Shown here piece after piece: positions 20,451-29,728 of a stretch of 64,000 nt of DNA; within the stretch, counting starts at the first letter, position 1, and every line of letters begins with the position of its first letter. The notes beneath the pieces are model-generated. The model did no database searches. It saw only the letters and a list, made by a program, of their open reading frames with translations, and was not told the origin of the DNA. The position numbers were made by a program, and so were the translations under genes. The DNA comes from Medicago truncatula (lineage: Eukaryota; Streptophyta; Magnoliopsida; Fabales; Fabaceae): positions 9,000,001 to 9,064,000 of the forward strand of contig NC_053043.1 of assembly GCF_003473485.1 (NCBI RefSeq), written 5' to 3'.

Positions 20451-20690
20451 GGCATATATGAGCAAAAAAACGAAAAAATGACCTTGAAACTCAAATCACC
20501 CAAACCAAACAACTATGTGGTCGTGTTATATTTCCTACGATGTTTGACTGAATATAAATGGGACAATGACGGAAAACAATCAAAAGGGACAGCATCGACC
20601 TAAGTTGCATGTTATGAGTCACGCGTATCGCCATTGAAAGAATTTCATAATGTCCAGCCTTATCACAACTTGCGCTCGCTCTAAGGAGCT
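20451..20690 (+). repeat. CG-rich twin block, single-lobed copy
   Basis: A short version of the block seen in full at 26155, 51375 and 60785: TATGTGGTCGTGTTATATTT, AAGTTGCATGTTATGAGTCA, then one lobe with CGCCATTGAAAGAATTTCAT, CACAACTTGCGCTCGC and AAGGAGCTGCGG. The second lobe is missing. Confidence 0.65.
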
Positions 20691-21000
20691 GCGGTTGCGA
20701 AAGTCAGTTAAAAAACGAAAAGTAGAAGATAAAAACACGGTTGGAGTTCTCTCCCTTGTTTCAAAATTCTCTTCATTTTCGCAAACTGCATTTTCTGTTC
20801 TTACAATTACTCAGTTCTCACATCTTCTCGTTATGGAATGGTTTCAAAACAATTGATCTCCACAGATATTAATTACAAAGAACAAGTGAAGAAGAAAAAT
20901 ATGAAGATACATAAATCTTAGTTAGAAGGAGAGCTTAGAAAGAAAGAAGAAGAAATAAGTGCTACGAAAAAGAATCACAAGAATAAATTATTGTTGTTAG
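20691..21000 (+). pseudogene. 'MDMVSKQ' leader block, copy 1
   Basis: Sister copies encode MDMVSKQLI.TDINYKEQ.KK followed by a Lys/Glu-rich stretch LEGELKKKEEELSAMKKNH after a stop. Here the start reads ATGGAATGGTTTCAAAACAA and the frame is broken after a few codons. The Lys/Glu-rich part suggests a coiled coil. The family is not recognised; all copies are disrupted. Confidence 0.5.
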
Positions 21001-21626
21001 ATCTTAAGTTATTGTTGTTTCTTTCATTCATTATGTTTCTTTATTTATGCTTAGTCCATTGGTTTATAAACTAAAAAGTAAATGCAACAATTCAGCTAAA
21101 TTTAGTTGAACAACCATTTCTATTTCGACACTTTAGCAGAAACAAGAAATAAATTGCTTAACCTGCAACAATGACATAAATTATTTTGTAGAAACTCTAT
21201 TTTTCAAATAAGTTCCTATTTGAAATTGATCAACCAAAACTGTGTAAGTTTTAATTTGCCGAAATGTCTACATTATTAAAACTCCACAAAACAATAGCTG
21301 TCTGTAGTTATCGTACTACATTACAGTTTGAATTATAACAGACACACACAACAGTGGCTCTCAAAAACGAATGAACACAAAGATGAAAGATATAATAGCC
21401 TTAGCCGGTTAGCCCATCAACAAAAGCAAGGGATAAGATAAGAATCAGATCATGATATTTTGCCTTAAGACAAGAATATCAATTTTATTTTTGGCAATTC
21501 ATCATGATGGCCTATGTGTATGTACTTACGTACTATGATTGATGATAATGTTTTAAGAATAAGGAAAACAAAGGAGGAAGAAAGTGTTTTAGGAAGTGAG
21601 TCTACCAAGCAAGTTGTTTCAAAATA
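21001..21626 (+). repeat. spacer blocks leading into U2 copy 5
   Basis: Contains TCTTAAGTTATTGTTGTTTC, the ATTCAGCTAAATT block (from 21078; its TGTCTGTAGTTATC is the empty site for the hAT insertion seen at 7646) and the U2 upstream block with TTAGCCGGTTAGCCCATCAA and GGAAGTGAGTCTACCAAGCA. Confidence 0.7.
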
Positions 21627-21677
21627 GTCCCACATCGACTGTTCAAGAAAGCAAGTGAAGGGATGTGATATATAAAA
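21627..21677 (+). promoter_or_regulatory. U2 promoter (copy 5), perfect USE
   Basis: USE GTCCCACATCG (21627-21637) and TATATAAAA (21669-21677), standard spacing. Confidence 0.85.
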
Positions 21678-21703
21678 GCATAAGCGAGTTCATCTTTCAA
21701 CTT

Positions 21704-21852
21704 ATACCATTCTTGGCCTTTTGGCGAAGATCAAGTGTAGTATTTGTTCTTATCAGTTTAATATTTGATCAGTGACTCAATGGTTCTCAACAATATTAAA
21801 TTACTTTTTTGAGGGTGAGAGCTTGCTATTGGGCTTTTCAAGTGTTGCCTTT
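21704..21852 (+). pseudogene. U2 snRNA pseudogene, copy 5 (3' end missing)
   Basis: Begins ATACCATTCTTGGCCTTTTG (stem I altered), keeps GTGTAGTAT and a changed stem IIa. After GAGGGTGAGAGCTTGCTATTG, which lacks the CCATTTCAATA segment, it stops near AGTGTTGCCTTTGGG; the 3' stem-loop and 3' box are absent. The promoter is perfect, but the body is dead. Confidence 0.85.
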
Positions 21853-21960
21853 GGGTTTTTATCTTTTAACCATTATATGGTTGTGCATTATGTTGATGTG
21901 TTGTTGAATTAATCTGGGAATATATTTAATATATATCAACAAAAGTGTTGAGTCAAGTGA

Positions 21961-22350
21961 TCACGTTATTGCACAAAGAGATATTAGTATCTCACAAAGC
22001 GAAGGCTCCTCATGATATCCATCTTCACCGGGTCAATATCCTCTCCATTTATAAATTTCTCCATTTGTTCCATTTAGAGAGATAAAGACACATAAAAATA
22101 AAAAATAATTAATGATGGTGGGACCCACTTAGTGATAGGACCTATCACTTATTTTTTGTGTCTATCTCTCTCCAAATTGCAACAAATAAAAAAATTTATA
22201 AATGGAGAGGATCCCCTCATCTTCACCATGGTTGCTTTGGTGAATGGAGGGAATCCTTTAGTTCTAGCCAGATTATTAGATTCACTTATTCTAATTCCCT
22301 TATGTACCCTCTTGCATTCAAGTCTTGCTAGATTTTGCTATGAGTCCAAA
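21961..22350 (+). pseudogene. TPD1-like pseudogene fragment, unit 2, split by a MITE
   Basis: Begins with the TTGCACAAAGAGATATTAGT leader (AQRDISIS in sister units), then loses the IPQYIMQIVNTCV part and much of the CGWF part. The MITE at 22030-22218 sits inside. After it comes TTGGTGAATGGAGGGAATCC and the C-terminal stretch to ATTTTGCTATGAG. More reduced than the copies at 30.2, 46.3 and 54.5 kb. Confidence 0.65.
22030..22218. mobile_element. Mutator-type MITE inserted in the TPD1-like fragment
   Basis: Inverted ends ATCCTCTCCATTTATAAATT and AATTTATAAATGGAGAGGAT (complementary over about 20 bp) enclose 189 bp. The target copies are ATCTTCACC at 22021-22029 and 22219-22227, a 9-bp duplication. 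Sister units read ATCTTCACTGTGG without the insert. A piece of a related element surrounds the LINE at 38.5 kb. Confidence 0.8.
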
Positions 22351-22384
22351 ATACAATTCCAAAAGAATAAAAAGAATACTACGT

Positions 22385-22810
22385 AGAGTTCGACAAATCA
22401 GTATATCCCTCATTTATCCACAACCTTTTATATGAAGAGGAGCATAACTATAATTCCAATCAAAGTGACATGGTTTCAGGGCAAAATTGTAATTTTAATC
22501 AAAGTGATGTGGCTTCAAGGTAGAACCGTAATTTCAATACAAGTGACATGGCTTCAAGGTAGAACCGTAATGCAAGTGACATGGCTTCGAAGGATAATCA
22601 TAATTTCAACCCAAGTGACATGGCTATAAAGCATAAGCTGATTCTTATCCAAACCACGTGGCTTTACATCAAAACCGTAACTCCAAATCAAATGACGTAA
22701 CGACAAAGCACAACCCAAATTCTAATGCAAGTCACGTGGCTTCACATCGGAAATGTAAATTAATGTGAGAAGTTTCGAGATTATGTTTTCATGAGTAAGA
22801 ATCGTACCAA
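22385..22810 (+). repeat. ACGTG-rich minisatellite block, copy 1
   Basis: Three to five imperfect units of about 33 bp built on TCAAAGTGACGTGGCTTCAAGG and ...AGAACCGTAATTTCAAT, then CCACGTGGCTTTACATC and GTCACGTGGCTTCACATCGG. Sister copies are at 30525, 46640 and 55000. ACGTG is the core of plant bZIP sites, but here the repeat itself explains the density. The block ends at CAGGTGTCACGCTCTGTGCGCC. Confidence 0.75.
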
Positions 22811-23452
22811 ACAAGCCATGATTTACAGGTGTCACGCTCTGTGCGCCAACGAAAAACGTTAAACTTGTTGATTAAGTTATTAATTAAATTATTAGTCAAA
22901 CCAATATAATAAATTATCATCATTATTATCAATATATATATGACATGTATTGATATATGATTTTTAGTCATGGTGAGAAGATTGGTGTATTAGCAATATT
23001 ATACTATTATATAGTTTCCTTTTCATCCATTCATCATTCATATATGCTTCAACATTGTCATTCTCTATTCCTATGGAGCTCCGAATCCTAACCTTCTTCA
23101 CTCTCTCCTCTCCAACCAACTCGCCTCCATGTTCTCTTTCTCTCTCCTCCACCACGAGTACTCTCTCGCTCTCTTTCTTTCTTCCATCACTTCTCAACTG
23201 TTCCATTTTTTTTCACTTACTTTTTGATTCTCTTATGTTTTGAAGATTATTATTTTTTGGTTTATGAATTTTTTTTTGTGTTAACCCACCGGTTCCGGTG
23301 GAAGGGTCTGGTAACCCACCGGAGCCATGGTCTGTTAACTAGAAGTTCGGTCGTCAGGTATGCATAACCAAACCAAGTGGGTTTACGATTCTACTTAAGT
23401 AGAAAAAAAATGCTCTTTTTCACATAAAATGGGTTTTAAAATTAATTTTATA
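22811..23452. repeat. spacer block after the ACGTG repeat, copy 1
   Basis: Shares TTAAGTTATTAATTAAATTA, the ATCATTATTATCAATATATA tract, TTTTTAGTCATGGTGAGAAG and a TCTC-rich stretch (TTCACTCTCTCCTCTCCAAC) with 30960, 47050 and 55385. The short Ser/Leu-rich frames in the TCTC stretch are not a gene. After 23280 is ACCCACCGGTTCCGGTGGAA, a short palindrome, followed by GGAGCCATGGTCTG. Confidence 0.65.
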
Positions 23453-23747
23453 CTCCCTCCGTCCCTAATTATAAGATCTTTTTGAGAATTTTTTTTGTCC
23501 CTTTTTATAAAACCCTTTTGTTATTTCCAACTACATTAATTATTTCTTTACATACATACCCCTATTTATTATACATCTTTTTCTTCAATCAACAATAAAT
23601 AACATGTTGAAAACATAAACTAACCTTCTTTCTTAAAGGATAACATTGTAAAAACAATAGTGATTACAAACAACTTTAATACAAATATCCACTATCTTAA
23701 TTCCCGTAATTTTGGCAAAAGGGTCTTATATATAGAGACAAACGGAG
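23453..23747. mobile_element. Stowaway MITE with matching empty site
   Basis: Begins CTCCCTCCGTCCCTAATTAT, ends with AGAGACAAACGGAG, and is flanked by TA. The sister unit near 56005-56020 reads TTTTATACTAAATTTTT with no insert, an exact empty site. Length 295 bp, no coding frame. Confidence 0.88.
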
Positions 23748-23769
23748 TACTAAATTTTTGTTGTATTTA

Positions 23770-24029
23770 CTAAGTATTTAAGGTATAATGGTAATAATGT
23801 TTTTTAATGGTAATGTAGTATTTCGAAACAACCTATTCAATTTATTTATTAAAATTTATATCGACCCCATTCAATTTATTTGAATCTATAAAATTTAATG
23901 AAATTCATTAAGATTTTTTGTAGTAATAAGAGTCATTTGAATTTCAACCATAAAAAAGTGTAGAGTAAAAAATGTTATTAGCACCACTATATAGTGCGCT
24001 TCATTTGGTCGGAAGACATAAACCATTAG
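23770..24029. repeat. AT-rich block (CACTATATAGTG landmark), copy 2, left part
   Basis: Matches 13831 onward and 56050 onward: TTTATATCGACCCCATTCAA, CACTATATAGTGCGCTTCAT and AGACATAAACCATTAG. It is interrupted at 24029 by a MITE and resumes at 24415. Confidence 0.7.
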
Positions 24030-24414
24030 GTTTTGTTTGGGAGTTTGGAGGGGAAGGAAGGGGAGGGCTTTGGGGGGTTGGAAATATATAGAAAAATGGA
24101 CAAAATATTCATATTTTTTGAAAGAACAGTTTTTTAGAAAATGATAAACTAATACTTATGATTAATATACTTTTAATTTTAAGAATATTATAACAACATA
24201 GATTGAATTTGAAATATTCATATAAACCCTCCATAACCCCCAAAAACCCTCCCCCAATACAATTTTTGAGTTCCCCCAAATGAGAGAGATTTTTTATTAT
24301 GAGTAAAAAATTAACCTCCAAAGCCATCTCCTTCCAATGTCTTCTATTTCTTCCACTTCCTTCTTTTTTTTCCAAAACCCTCCCCTCCCCTCCCCTCCAA
24401 ACTCCCAAACAAAG
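24030..24414. mobile_element. MITE with GTTTGGGAGTTTGGAGGGG ends
   Basis: The left end reads GTTTTGTTTGGGAGTTTGGA and the right end is its complement (TCCAAACTCCCAAACAAAGC). Sister units at 14092 and 56312 read ACCATTAGAAAAAGATTG without the insert. The repeated target is TTA or up to CATTAG, so a PIF/Harbinger origin is likely but not proven. The 102-codon minus frame here is a by-product of the element. Confidence 0.75.
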
Positions 24415-25319
24415 CATTAGAAAAAGATTGAATTTTTTACATTATTATAAATCATGTGACATTATATTTTCATCTAACTATTGAGAACCATGATAACTTG
24501 CAAATAAGACATACACGTACTGCATCTTGAATGCATCTCTAGGTCTTACATTCACGAGAAGTTGGAGGGTAAAGAAAATACAAGATTTGTGAAAGAGATA
24601 GATGGCTCCCCCTATTCAAGTATCCGTTTCCTACACACGACATAGAAACAACAAATGAAAAAGAAAACGGGCTTTCAAGTATCCCACATGAACTATGGAA
24701 TTTTTTGTAGTAAAATTCATTTGCATGGATTAATCTCTTTTTATTTCTTAAAAGAATTAGATGACTCCATTAATAAAACGACATAGACACAAAAGATGTA
24801 TTGGTGAAATCTATTGTTAAAAGAGTTTTAAAACATTCACCAATGAAATTCTCTCACTCGAGTACTTCAAAGGACATCACATAACATGTATACATGTCTC
24901 ATTTTAAATGTTAGTATTTCAACATGTTGCAAGTCCCACCTTTAAAAAAGTTCAATAAATAAGTTTCAAGAAATGGTGCAAGTGCAGTGACTAAGTCCCA
25001 CAATACTAAATCTATTAACACTCCACCGTTTTCTAATGTCTGCATATAATGCTGCAGACTTGACTTGATTGTTTCTAGAAATGGTGCCAGTGCAGTGACT
25101 TGTTATGAAATTTTGACAACTAGGAAATCGGTTAGCCTATCAACAAAAGCAAGGGATAAGATAAGAATCAGATCATGATATTTTGCTTTAAGACAAGAAT
25201 ATCAATTTAATTTTTGCTTCAATTCATAATGATGGCCTATGTGTATGTATTTACTCTGATCGATAAAGGAGAAAGAGAGTGTTAGGAAGAGAGTCTACCA
25301 AGCAAACTGTTTCAAAAAA
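24415..25319 (+). repeat. AT-rich block remainder and U2 upstream modules (copy 6)
   Basis: From 24415 the block follows 14095 closely (AAAAAGATTGAATTTTTTAC, GAACCATGATAACTTGCAAA, AAGATGTATTGGTGAAAT). From 24965 it changes to the TCTGCATATAATGCTGCAGA spacer block. It then runs into the U2 upstream block with CAAAAGCAAGGGATAAGATA and GAGAGTCTACCAAGCAAACT. No gene. Confidence 0.65.
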
Positions 25320-25370
25320 GTCCCACATTGGTTATTCAAGAAAGTAAGTGAAGGGATGTGATATATAAAA
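25320..25370 (+). promoter_or_regulatory. U2 promoter (copy 6)
   Basis: USE GTCCCACATTG (25320-25330, one mismatch); TATATAAAA 25362-25370. Confidence 0.8.
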
Positions 25371-25396
25371 GCATAAGCGAGTTCGTCTTTTAACTC

Positions 25397-25582
25397 ATGC
25401 CTTTCTCAGTCTTTTGGCTAAGATCAAGTGTAGTATATGTTCTTATGAGTTCAATATCTGATTAGTGGCCCAATGGGTCACAATAATATTAAATTACTTT
25501 TTTGAGGGGAAGTTGTTATTGCGTTTTTTAAGGGTCGGTTATGTGTTGCACTATTGCATGGGCTGGCGCACCCCTCCAATTC
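25397..25582 (+). pseudogene. U2 snRNA pseudogene, copy 6 (internal loss)
   Basis: Begins ATGCCTTTCTCAGTCTTTTG, with stem I altered, and keeps GTGTAGTAT. Stem IIa has ATGAGTTCAATATCTGAT, so one base pair is lost. The sister segment AGACCATTTCAATAGC after the Sm region is deleted. The 3' end (GGCTGGCGCACCCCTCCAATTC) and 3' box AGTTCAAATTTTTTA remain. Its altered GAGTTC is of interest because copy 7 appears to derive from such a version. Confidence 0.8.
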
Positions 25583-26154
25583 AAGTTCAAATTTTTTATT
25601 TTTAATCATTACTTTTGCAACGTGGCTGTGCATTATGTTAATGTTGATTTACTGATGTTCACATAAGTTATACCATTAGATCAATTGAAATAAATCCCTC
25701 CTTATTTATCTCTTTCCTCATTCACGTTTCGGTTTACTATCAACTTCTCAATTGTGATTCAAACCCATTCACTTTCTTTATGGCTGCTCTAAACCCATAT
25801 ATAAAGCATTATAGGTTTGGTTTACTCAATTCCAACTTCAATTATTAGATTTTAATTCTGGAAATCGAAATCACCACCAGAACACATAAAAGCACAGAAC
25901 TTAAAACTAATTCTTTATCCATTTTTCATTTTCTAACACTTGAACAAGTTGAATTTCAGAAATAGTTCATAATATGTTTTGATTCAGAATAGTTCAGAAT
26001 CATGTTTAGTATTCTAACGAGATTCATAGTAATTCATAATCGTGTTTTGTTGTTGATGACCAGAAATCATATAGGGTTTTTATTGTCATTTTAAAATCAT
26101 TTTAACCATTTTAAAATTGAAGTAGCAAGTTTATCATGTTTCAATAAAGCTTTG
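25583..26154. repeat. U2 downstream module (as after 17942)
   Basis: Nearly collinear with 18340-18800: TTTACTATCAACTTCTCAAT, AAATCGAAATCACCACCAGA, TTAAAACTAATTCTTTATCC, ATCATATAGGGTTTTTA. This matches closely over about 400 bp, so the two units share a recent ancestor. No gene. Confidence 0.75.
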
Positions 26155-26754
26155 TAAAGAATTCAACAGAAAGGCATAAATGAGCAAAAAACGGAAAAAT
26201 GACCTTGAAACATGTCAAATCACCCATACCAGACAACTATGTGGTCGTGTTATATTTTCCTACAAGATATATAAATGATTTCTTTGGATATAGTCATTAC
26301 GGATGTTTCAGTGAGTAGAAATGGGACAAAGAATGAAAACAATCAGAAGGGTCGGCCTCAACCTAAGTTTCATGTTACGAGTCACGCCTTGCGCCATTGA
26401 AAGAATTTTATAATGTCTAGCCTTGTCACAACTTGCGCGCGCACTAAGGAGCGGTGTCTCGCGAAAGTCAGTTACGAACCACGTGTCGCGCCATTGAAGG
26501 AATTTCAGAATGTCTAGCCTTGTCACAACTCACGTTCCCGCACTAAGGAGCTGCCTGTCGTGAAAGTCAGATACGGAAGTGGTGGAGTACAAATAGAAAT
26601 TATTTCCCTCTGGCTTATTGGGTTATCGTCCAACCTCGTCACAAGTTCACAACTCGTGTGGCGCACTTTGATTTCACTATGGGTTATTGTACTTTGACAT
26701 TTTCCTCTCGTGAAAGGCGGTCTTTAAATAAATAAAAAACAAACAAAAGAAGAA
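26155..26754 (+). repeat. CG-rich twin block, full copy
   Basis: Two lobes about 120 bp apart each hold CGCCATTGAAGGAATTTCAG-like sequence, TGTCTAGCCTTGTCACAACT, an AAGGAGC and a GAAAGTCAGTTACG-type phrase. A weaker third echo follows (CCAACCTCGTCACAAGTTCA). It is much richer in CpG than its surroundings. Sister copies are at 20451 (single lobe), 50115, 51375 and 60785. It always precedes the 'MDMVSKQ' leader block. Short frames on either strand are not conserved. Confidence 0.7.
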
Positions 26755-27260
26755 GAGTATAAAAACAGTGTTGGAGTTCTCTCCCTTATTTCAAAACTCT
26801 CTTCATTTTCGCAAATTGCATTTTCTGTTCTCACAGTTCATTACTTTTTTCTCACATCTTCTTGTTATGGATATGGTTTCAAAACAATTAATCTGCACAG
26901 ATATTAATTACAAAGAACAAGCGAATAAGGAAAATATGAAGATACATATATCTTAGTTAGAAGGAGAGCTGAAAAAGAAAGAAGAAGAATTGAGTTCTAT
27001 GAAAAAGAATCACAATATTAACAAAGGATTAGTTGCAACTATGCATATGAATTTGACCTCAAGACTCAAATGGAAGTGAGGGTGCTCCACCTCGTTCTTC
27101 TACTTAGGCAACTGTTATGTTTTAAATAAAAAATGCATAACATAATAATACTTATTGTGTTGCATATTAGGACACGATAAATGATAGCGTCACATTTATG
27201 AGTATATTGTGTAGTGTGCCTAAGTCATGAAATGACTAATAATGTTAGAATCGAAGGATT
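26755..27260 (+). pseudogene. 'MDMVSKQ' leader block, copy 2
   Basis: The frame from ATG at about 26868 reads MDMVSKQLICTDINYKEQAN, continues KENMKIHIS and stops. The sequence after the stop still reads LEGELKKKEEELSSMKKNH, a Lys/Glu-rich probable coiled coil. The stop lies at the same place in the copies at 52144 and 61546, so it predates duplication. The family is not recognised. Confidence 0.55.
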
Positions 27261-27456
27261 TCAGTTTTTCAAAATGATATGATAGATACACTTTACTTCA
27301 ACATCAATAATCTTAACAAACCAATTTACTCCAACTTTCGTGGAGTATAACTGTTGTGAGATCATGAATTTCACCTGGTGAGTCATCCTTAATACATTTA
27401 TATAATATATTCCTCGTTTCTTCGATTAAAAGATATTTATACCTCCTCAACGCAGA

Positions 27457-27843
27457 TTGTTCCTATTCTTCTCAAAACCAGATACTGATGTTTCCATGGG
27501 TAATGATCACTTTGATAATCATGTGTGGTTTGTGGAAGCTCTGAACAAATCAGGGATTCTCTCTCGTGTTGTTTCTGTTTCTGCTGCGGTTGTGGATAAC
27601 TGCCTCCTCAACCTTGATGATTATGATGTTAGTGCTTCAATCAATGATGAAAATACTAATAATGTTAAAAAGGAGCATTTGATTGATGTTGACTATTCAG
27701 TTCTTGTGGATGATGATGATGAGGAGGAGGAAGAGGAGGAGGAGAACATGTTTAATTATTCAGTTGCTAATCTTCCTGAAATTCGAGTTCGTGTTGATCA
27801 TGATGACGATGGTAGCGGGGCACGAATAGAGGCTTGTAATTGA
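27457..27843 (+). CDS. Asp/Glu-rich hypothetical frame, copy 1 (likely gene remnant)
   Basis: A 128-codon frame. From Met-15 it reads MGNDHFDNHVWFVEALNKSG, then ILSRVVSVSAAVVDNCLLNL, a block of Asp codons running into about eight Glu codons (around residues 91-102), then MFNYSVANLPEIRVRVDHDD and ends GARIEACN. Sequence past the stop still reads EHQDKNFDDVQGVN, so the natural protein was longer. The first ~14 residues and the start are not reliable. Family unknown. It is duplicated at 62111 (almost identical but interrupted) and in part at 40429. This is the only copy in which the whole stretch is open; I lean to a remnant, but expression cannot be excluded. Confidence 0.4.
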   Translation: MFLFFSKPDTDVSMGNDHFDNHVWFVEALNKSGILSRVVSVSAAVVDNCLLNLDDYDVSASINDENTNNVKKEHLIDVDYSVLVDDDDEEEEEEEENMFNYSVANLPEIRVRVDHDDDGSGARIEACN

Positions 27844-28084
27844 AGAGCATCAGGATAAGAACTTTGATGATGTGCAAGGGGTGAACAATGTCCAATGTTT
27901 CAAAACAGTTTCCTATAGACAGCATCAGCAGCCAAACAACAATGCTAAGCAAGCATAATTTGATTCGTAGAAATATCTGTCGGATGACATTGAGATCTTC
28001 TTTCTGAAAAACTAAAGTCTCTGACTATTATCTATATGAAAGTGAATCCAATGTATGATCATATATTCAGTCTAGTTTTTTTTT
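27844..28084 (+). repeat. continuation of the Asp/Glu-rich unit
   Basis: Contains remnants of the same gene's downstream coding sequence (QHQQPNNNAKQA just before a stop), then AT-rich sequence with TATGATCATATATTCAGTCT shared with 40860. No separate gene. Confidence 0.5.
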
Positions 28085-28324
28085 ATATTTTGTGGCGAAC
28101 TATTTTTACTTAATAAGTCACAGTCATGAGTAATTAATCCAAGGAATCTATAACCATTCGTGCATCATGCCGAAGAACTCAGTTGCATTATGTATGTATA
28201 ATAAACTGATACTCTTGGTAGCTTGTACTATTTTGCTTTGATAATAATGTAAGGTCTCAAACAAAGCTATGTGACCACGATCTAGACAGCAACATCAGAG
28301 TTTTCAATATTTCTGCGACGGTAG
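28085..28324 (+). repeat. spacer block with AAGTCACAGACATGAGCA landmark (copy 7 unit)
   Basis: Shares AAGTCACAGTCATGAGTAAT, CATGCCGAAGAACTCA and CTATGTGACCACGATCTAGA with 11860, 17090 and 40890. Includes CGATACTCTTGGTAGCTTG-like sequence found again only at 41090, which ties these two units together. Confidence 0.6.
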
Positions 28325-28565
28325 GGACAAAAGGAAAGGTAGAGAAAATAGAGAAACTCTCTAATATTCTCAAAGAAAAGTTATATTACTTGAATGATTC
28401 AATGCTTGAGTATTACAAAACACTTGGTGGAGAGCCTTATTTATACTACTCTAGGAATTATCTAGAAACATGATTACAAAGAAAGGCCTAGAAGCATGGA
28501 TACTCTAGTTCATATGACTAGAAGGATCTAGAAACTTTCACATTATTCTTTATCATTCTCTGTAG
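28325..28565 (-). mobile_element. possible LTR fragment inserted in the spacer
   Basis: About 240 bp present here but missing from the sister units, which go from GCGACTGTAGGGGACGTTGC directly on. Read on the minus strand it has TTTCTAGATCCTTCTAGTCA and TATAAATAAGGCTCTCCACC, typical of LTR promoter sequence (TATAAATA). No partner LTR or target duplication was found; the call is tentative. Confidence 0.35.
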
Positions 28566-28599
28566 TTGAGTATGTTTGTGTTGTGCCTATAAAACAATT

Positions 28600-29530
28600 G
28601 TCGAAGACAAATGTTGATTAGCTTAATATGCACAACGTATGTATACTAAGTACGTACAAAAATCTCTCTGACTCCAGCACATAGTTTTCCCTTTCACTTT
28701 GAAACCTCAAATTTCCATGTGCATATGTCTGTACTATAACATGCAAATTATGCATTGTTAAGAGCCTGTTTATATTAAATTACATCATCATGTTAATCTT
28801 CAATTCTTCAACTTTAGTTTTATCTATGCATTAATGGCCACTACCATCACCACTCAACCGTTTTCTAATTTCAGTATATGATGCTGCAGACTTGACTTGA
28901 TTGTTTCTAGAAACGGTCCAACTGCAGTGACTTGTTATGAGTTATTGTTGTTTCTTTCATTCATTATGTTTCTTTATTTATGCTTAGTCCATTGGTTTAT
29001 AAACTAAAAAGTAAATGCAACAATTCAGCTAAATTTAGTTGAACAACCATTTCTATTTCGACACTTTAGCAGAAACAAGAAATAAATTGCTTAACCTGCA
29101 ACAATAACATAAATTATTTTGTAGAAACTCTATTTTTCAAATAAATTCCTATTTGAAATTGATCAACCAAAACTGTATAAGTTTTAATTTGCCAAAATGT
29201 CTACATTATTAAAAACTCCACATAACAATAGCTTTCTGTAGTGATCCTACTGCATCACAGTTTGAATTCTTAACAGACACACAACTGTGGCACTCAAAAA
29301 CAAATGAAAGAACACAAAGATGAAAGATATAATAACCTTGGGAGGGGATAAGATACGAATCAGATCATAATATTTTGCTTAGAATATTAATTTAATTTTT
29401 GGCAATTCACCATGATGGCCTATGTTTATGTATCTACTATGATTGATGATAATGTTTTAAGAATAAAGAAAACAAAGGAGGAAGAAAGTGTTTTAGGAAG
29501 AGAGTCTACCAAGCAAGTTGTTTCAAAATA
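28600..29530 (+). repeat. spacer blocks leading into U2 copy 7
   Basis: In order: ACTCCAGCACATAG block (28665-28930), ATTCAGCTAAATT block (29023-29320) and U2 upstream block with GATGATAATGTTTTAAGAAT and GAGAGTCTACCAAGCAAGTT. From 28940 to 29300 it is close to 21005-21360. Confidence 0.7.
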
Positions 29531-29581
29531 GTCCCACATCGACTGTTCAAGAAAGCAACTGAAGGGATGTGATATATAAAA
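29531..29581 (+). promoter_or_regulatory. U2 promoter (copy 7), perfect USE
   Basis: USE GTCCCACATCG (29531-29541) and TATATAAAA (29573-29581) at normal spacing, but the RNA start behind them is deleted. Confidence 0.82.
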
Positions 29582-29593
29582 GCATAGCGAGTT

Positions 29594-29728
29594 CAATATA
29601 TGATTAGTGGCCCAATGAATCACAATGGTATTAAATTACTTTTTTGAGAGTCAGAGGTTATTTCAATAGCTTGTTGTTGGACTTTTCATGTGTTGCACTA
29701 TTCCATGAGCTTGCGCACCCCATCTATT
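29594..29728 (+). pseudogene. U2 snRNA pseudogene, copy 7 (first ~58 nt deleted)
   Basis: The leader GCATAGCGAGTTC runs straight into AATATATGATTAGTGGCCCA, so the first ~58 nt of U2, including stem I and the branch-site pairing sequence, are gone. The body then continues through ACTTTTTTGAG to GCTTGCGCACCCC, followed by AGTTCAATTTG. The joint is at GAGTTCAAT, a string also present inside copy 6's stem IIa, so the deletion probably joined two GAGTTC repeats. Confidence 0.85.

Noticed and set aside
22430-22640. Possible gene from frame with repeated VTWLQGRTV peptide
   Set aside because: The peptide repeat is the translation of the ACGTG minisatellite; unit numbers differ between copies without regard to frame.
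24109-24417. 102-codon minus-strand frame
   Set aside because: It lies wholly within the MITE at 24030-24414, whose purine-rich ends create the Gly/Glu/Arg stretch.
24985-25010. AGTCCCACAATACTA as a further USE
   Set aside because: It matches only GTCCCACA, has no TATA box at 31 bp and no U2 sequence behind it.
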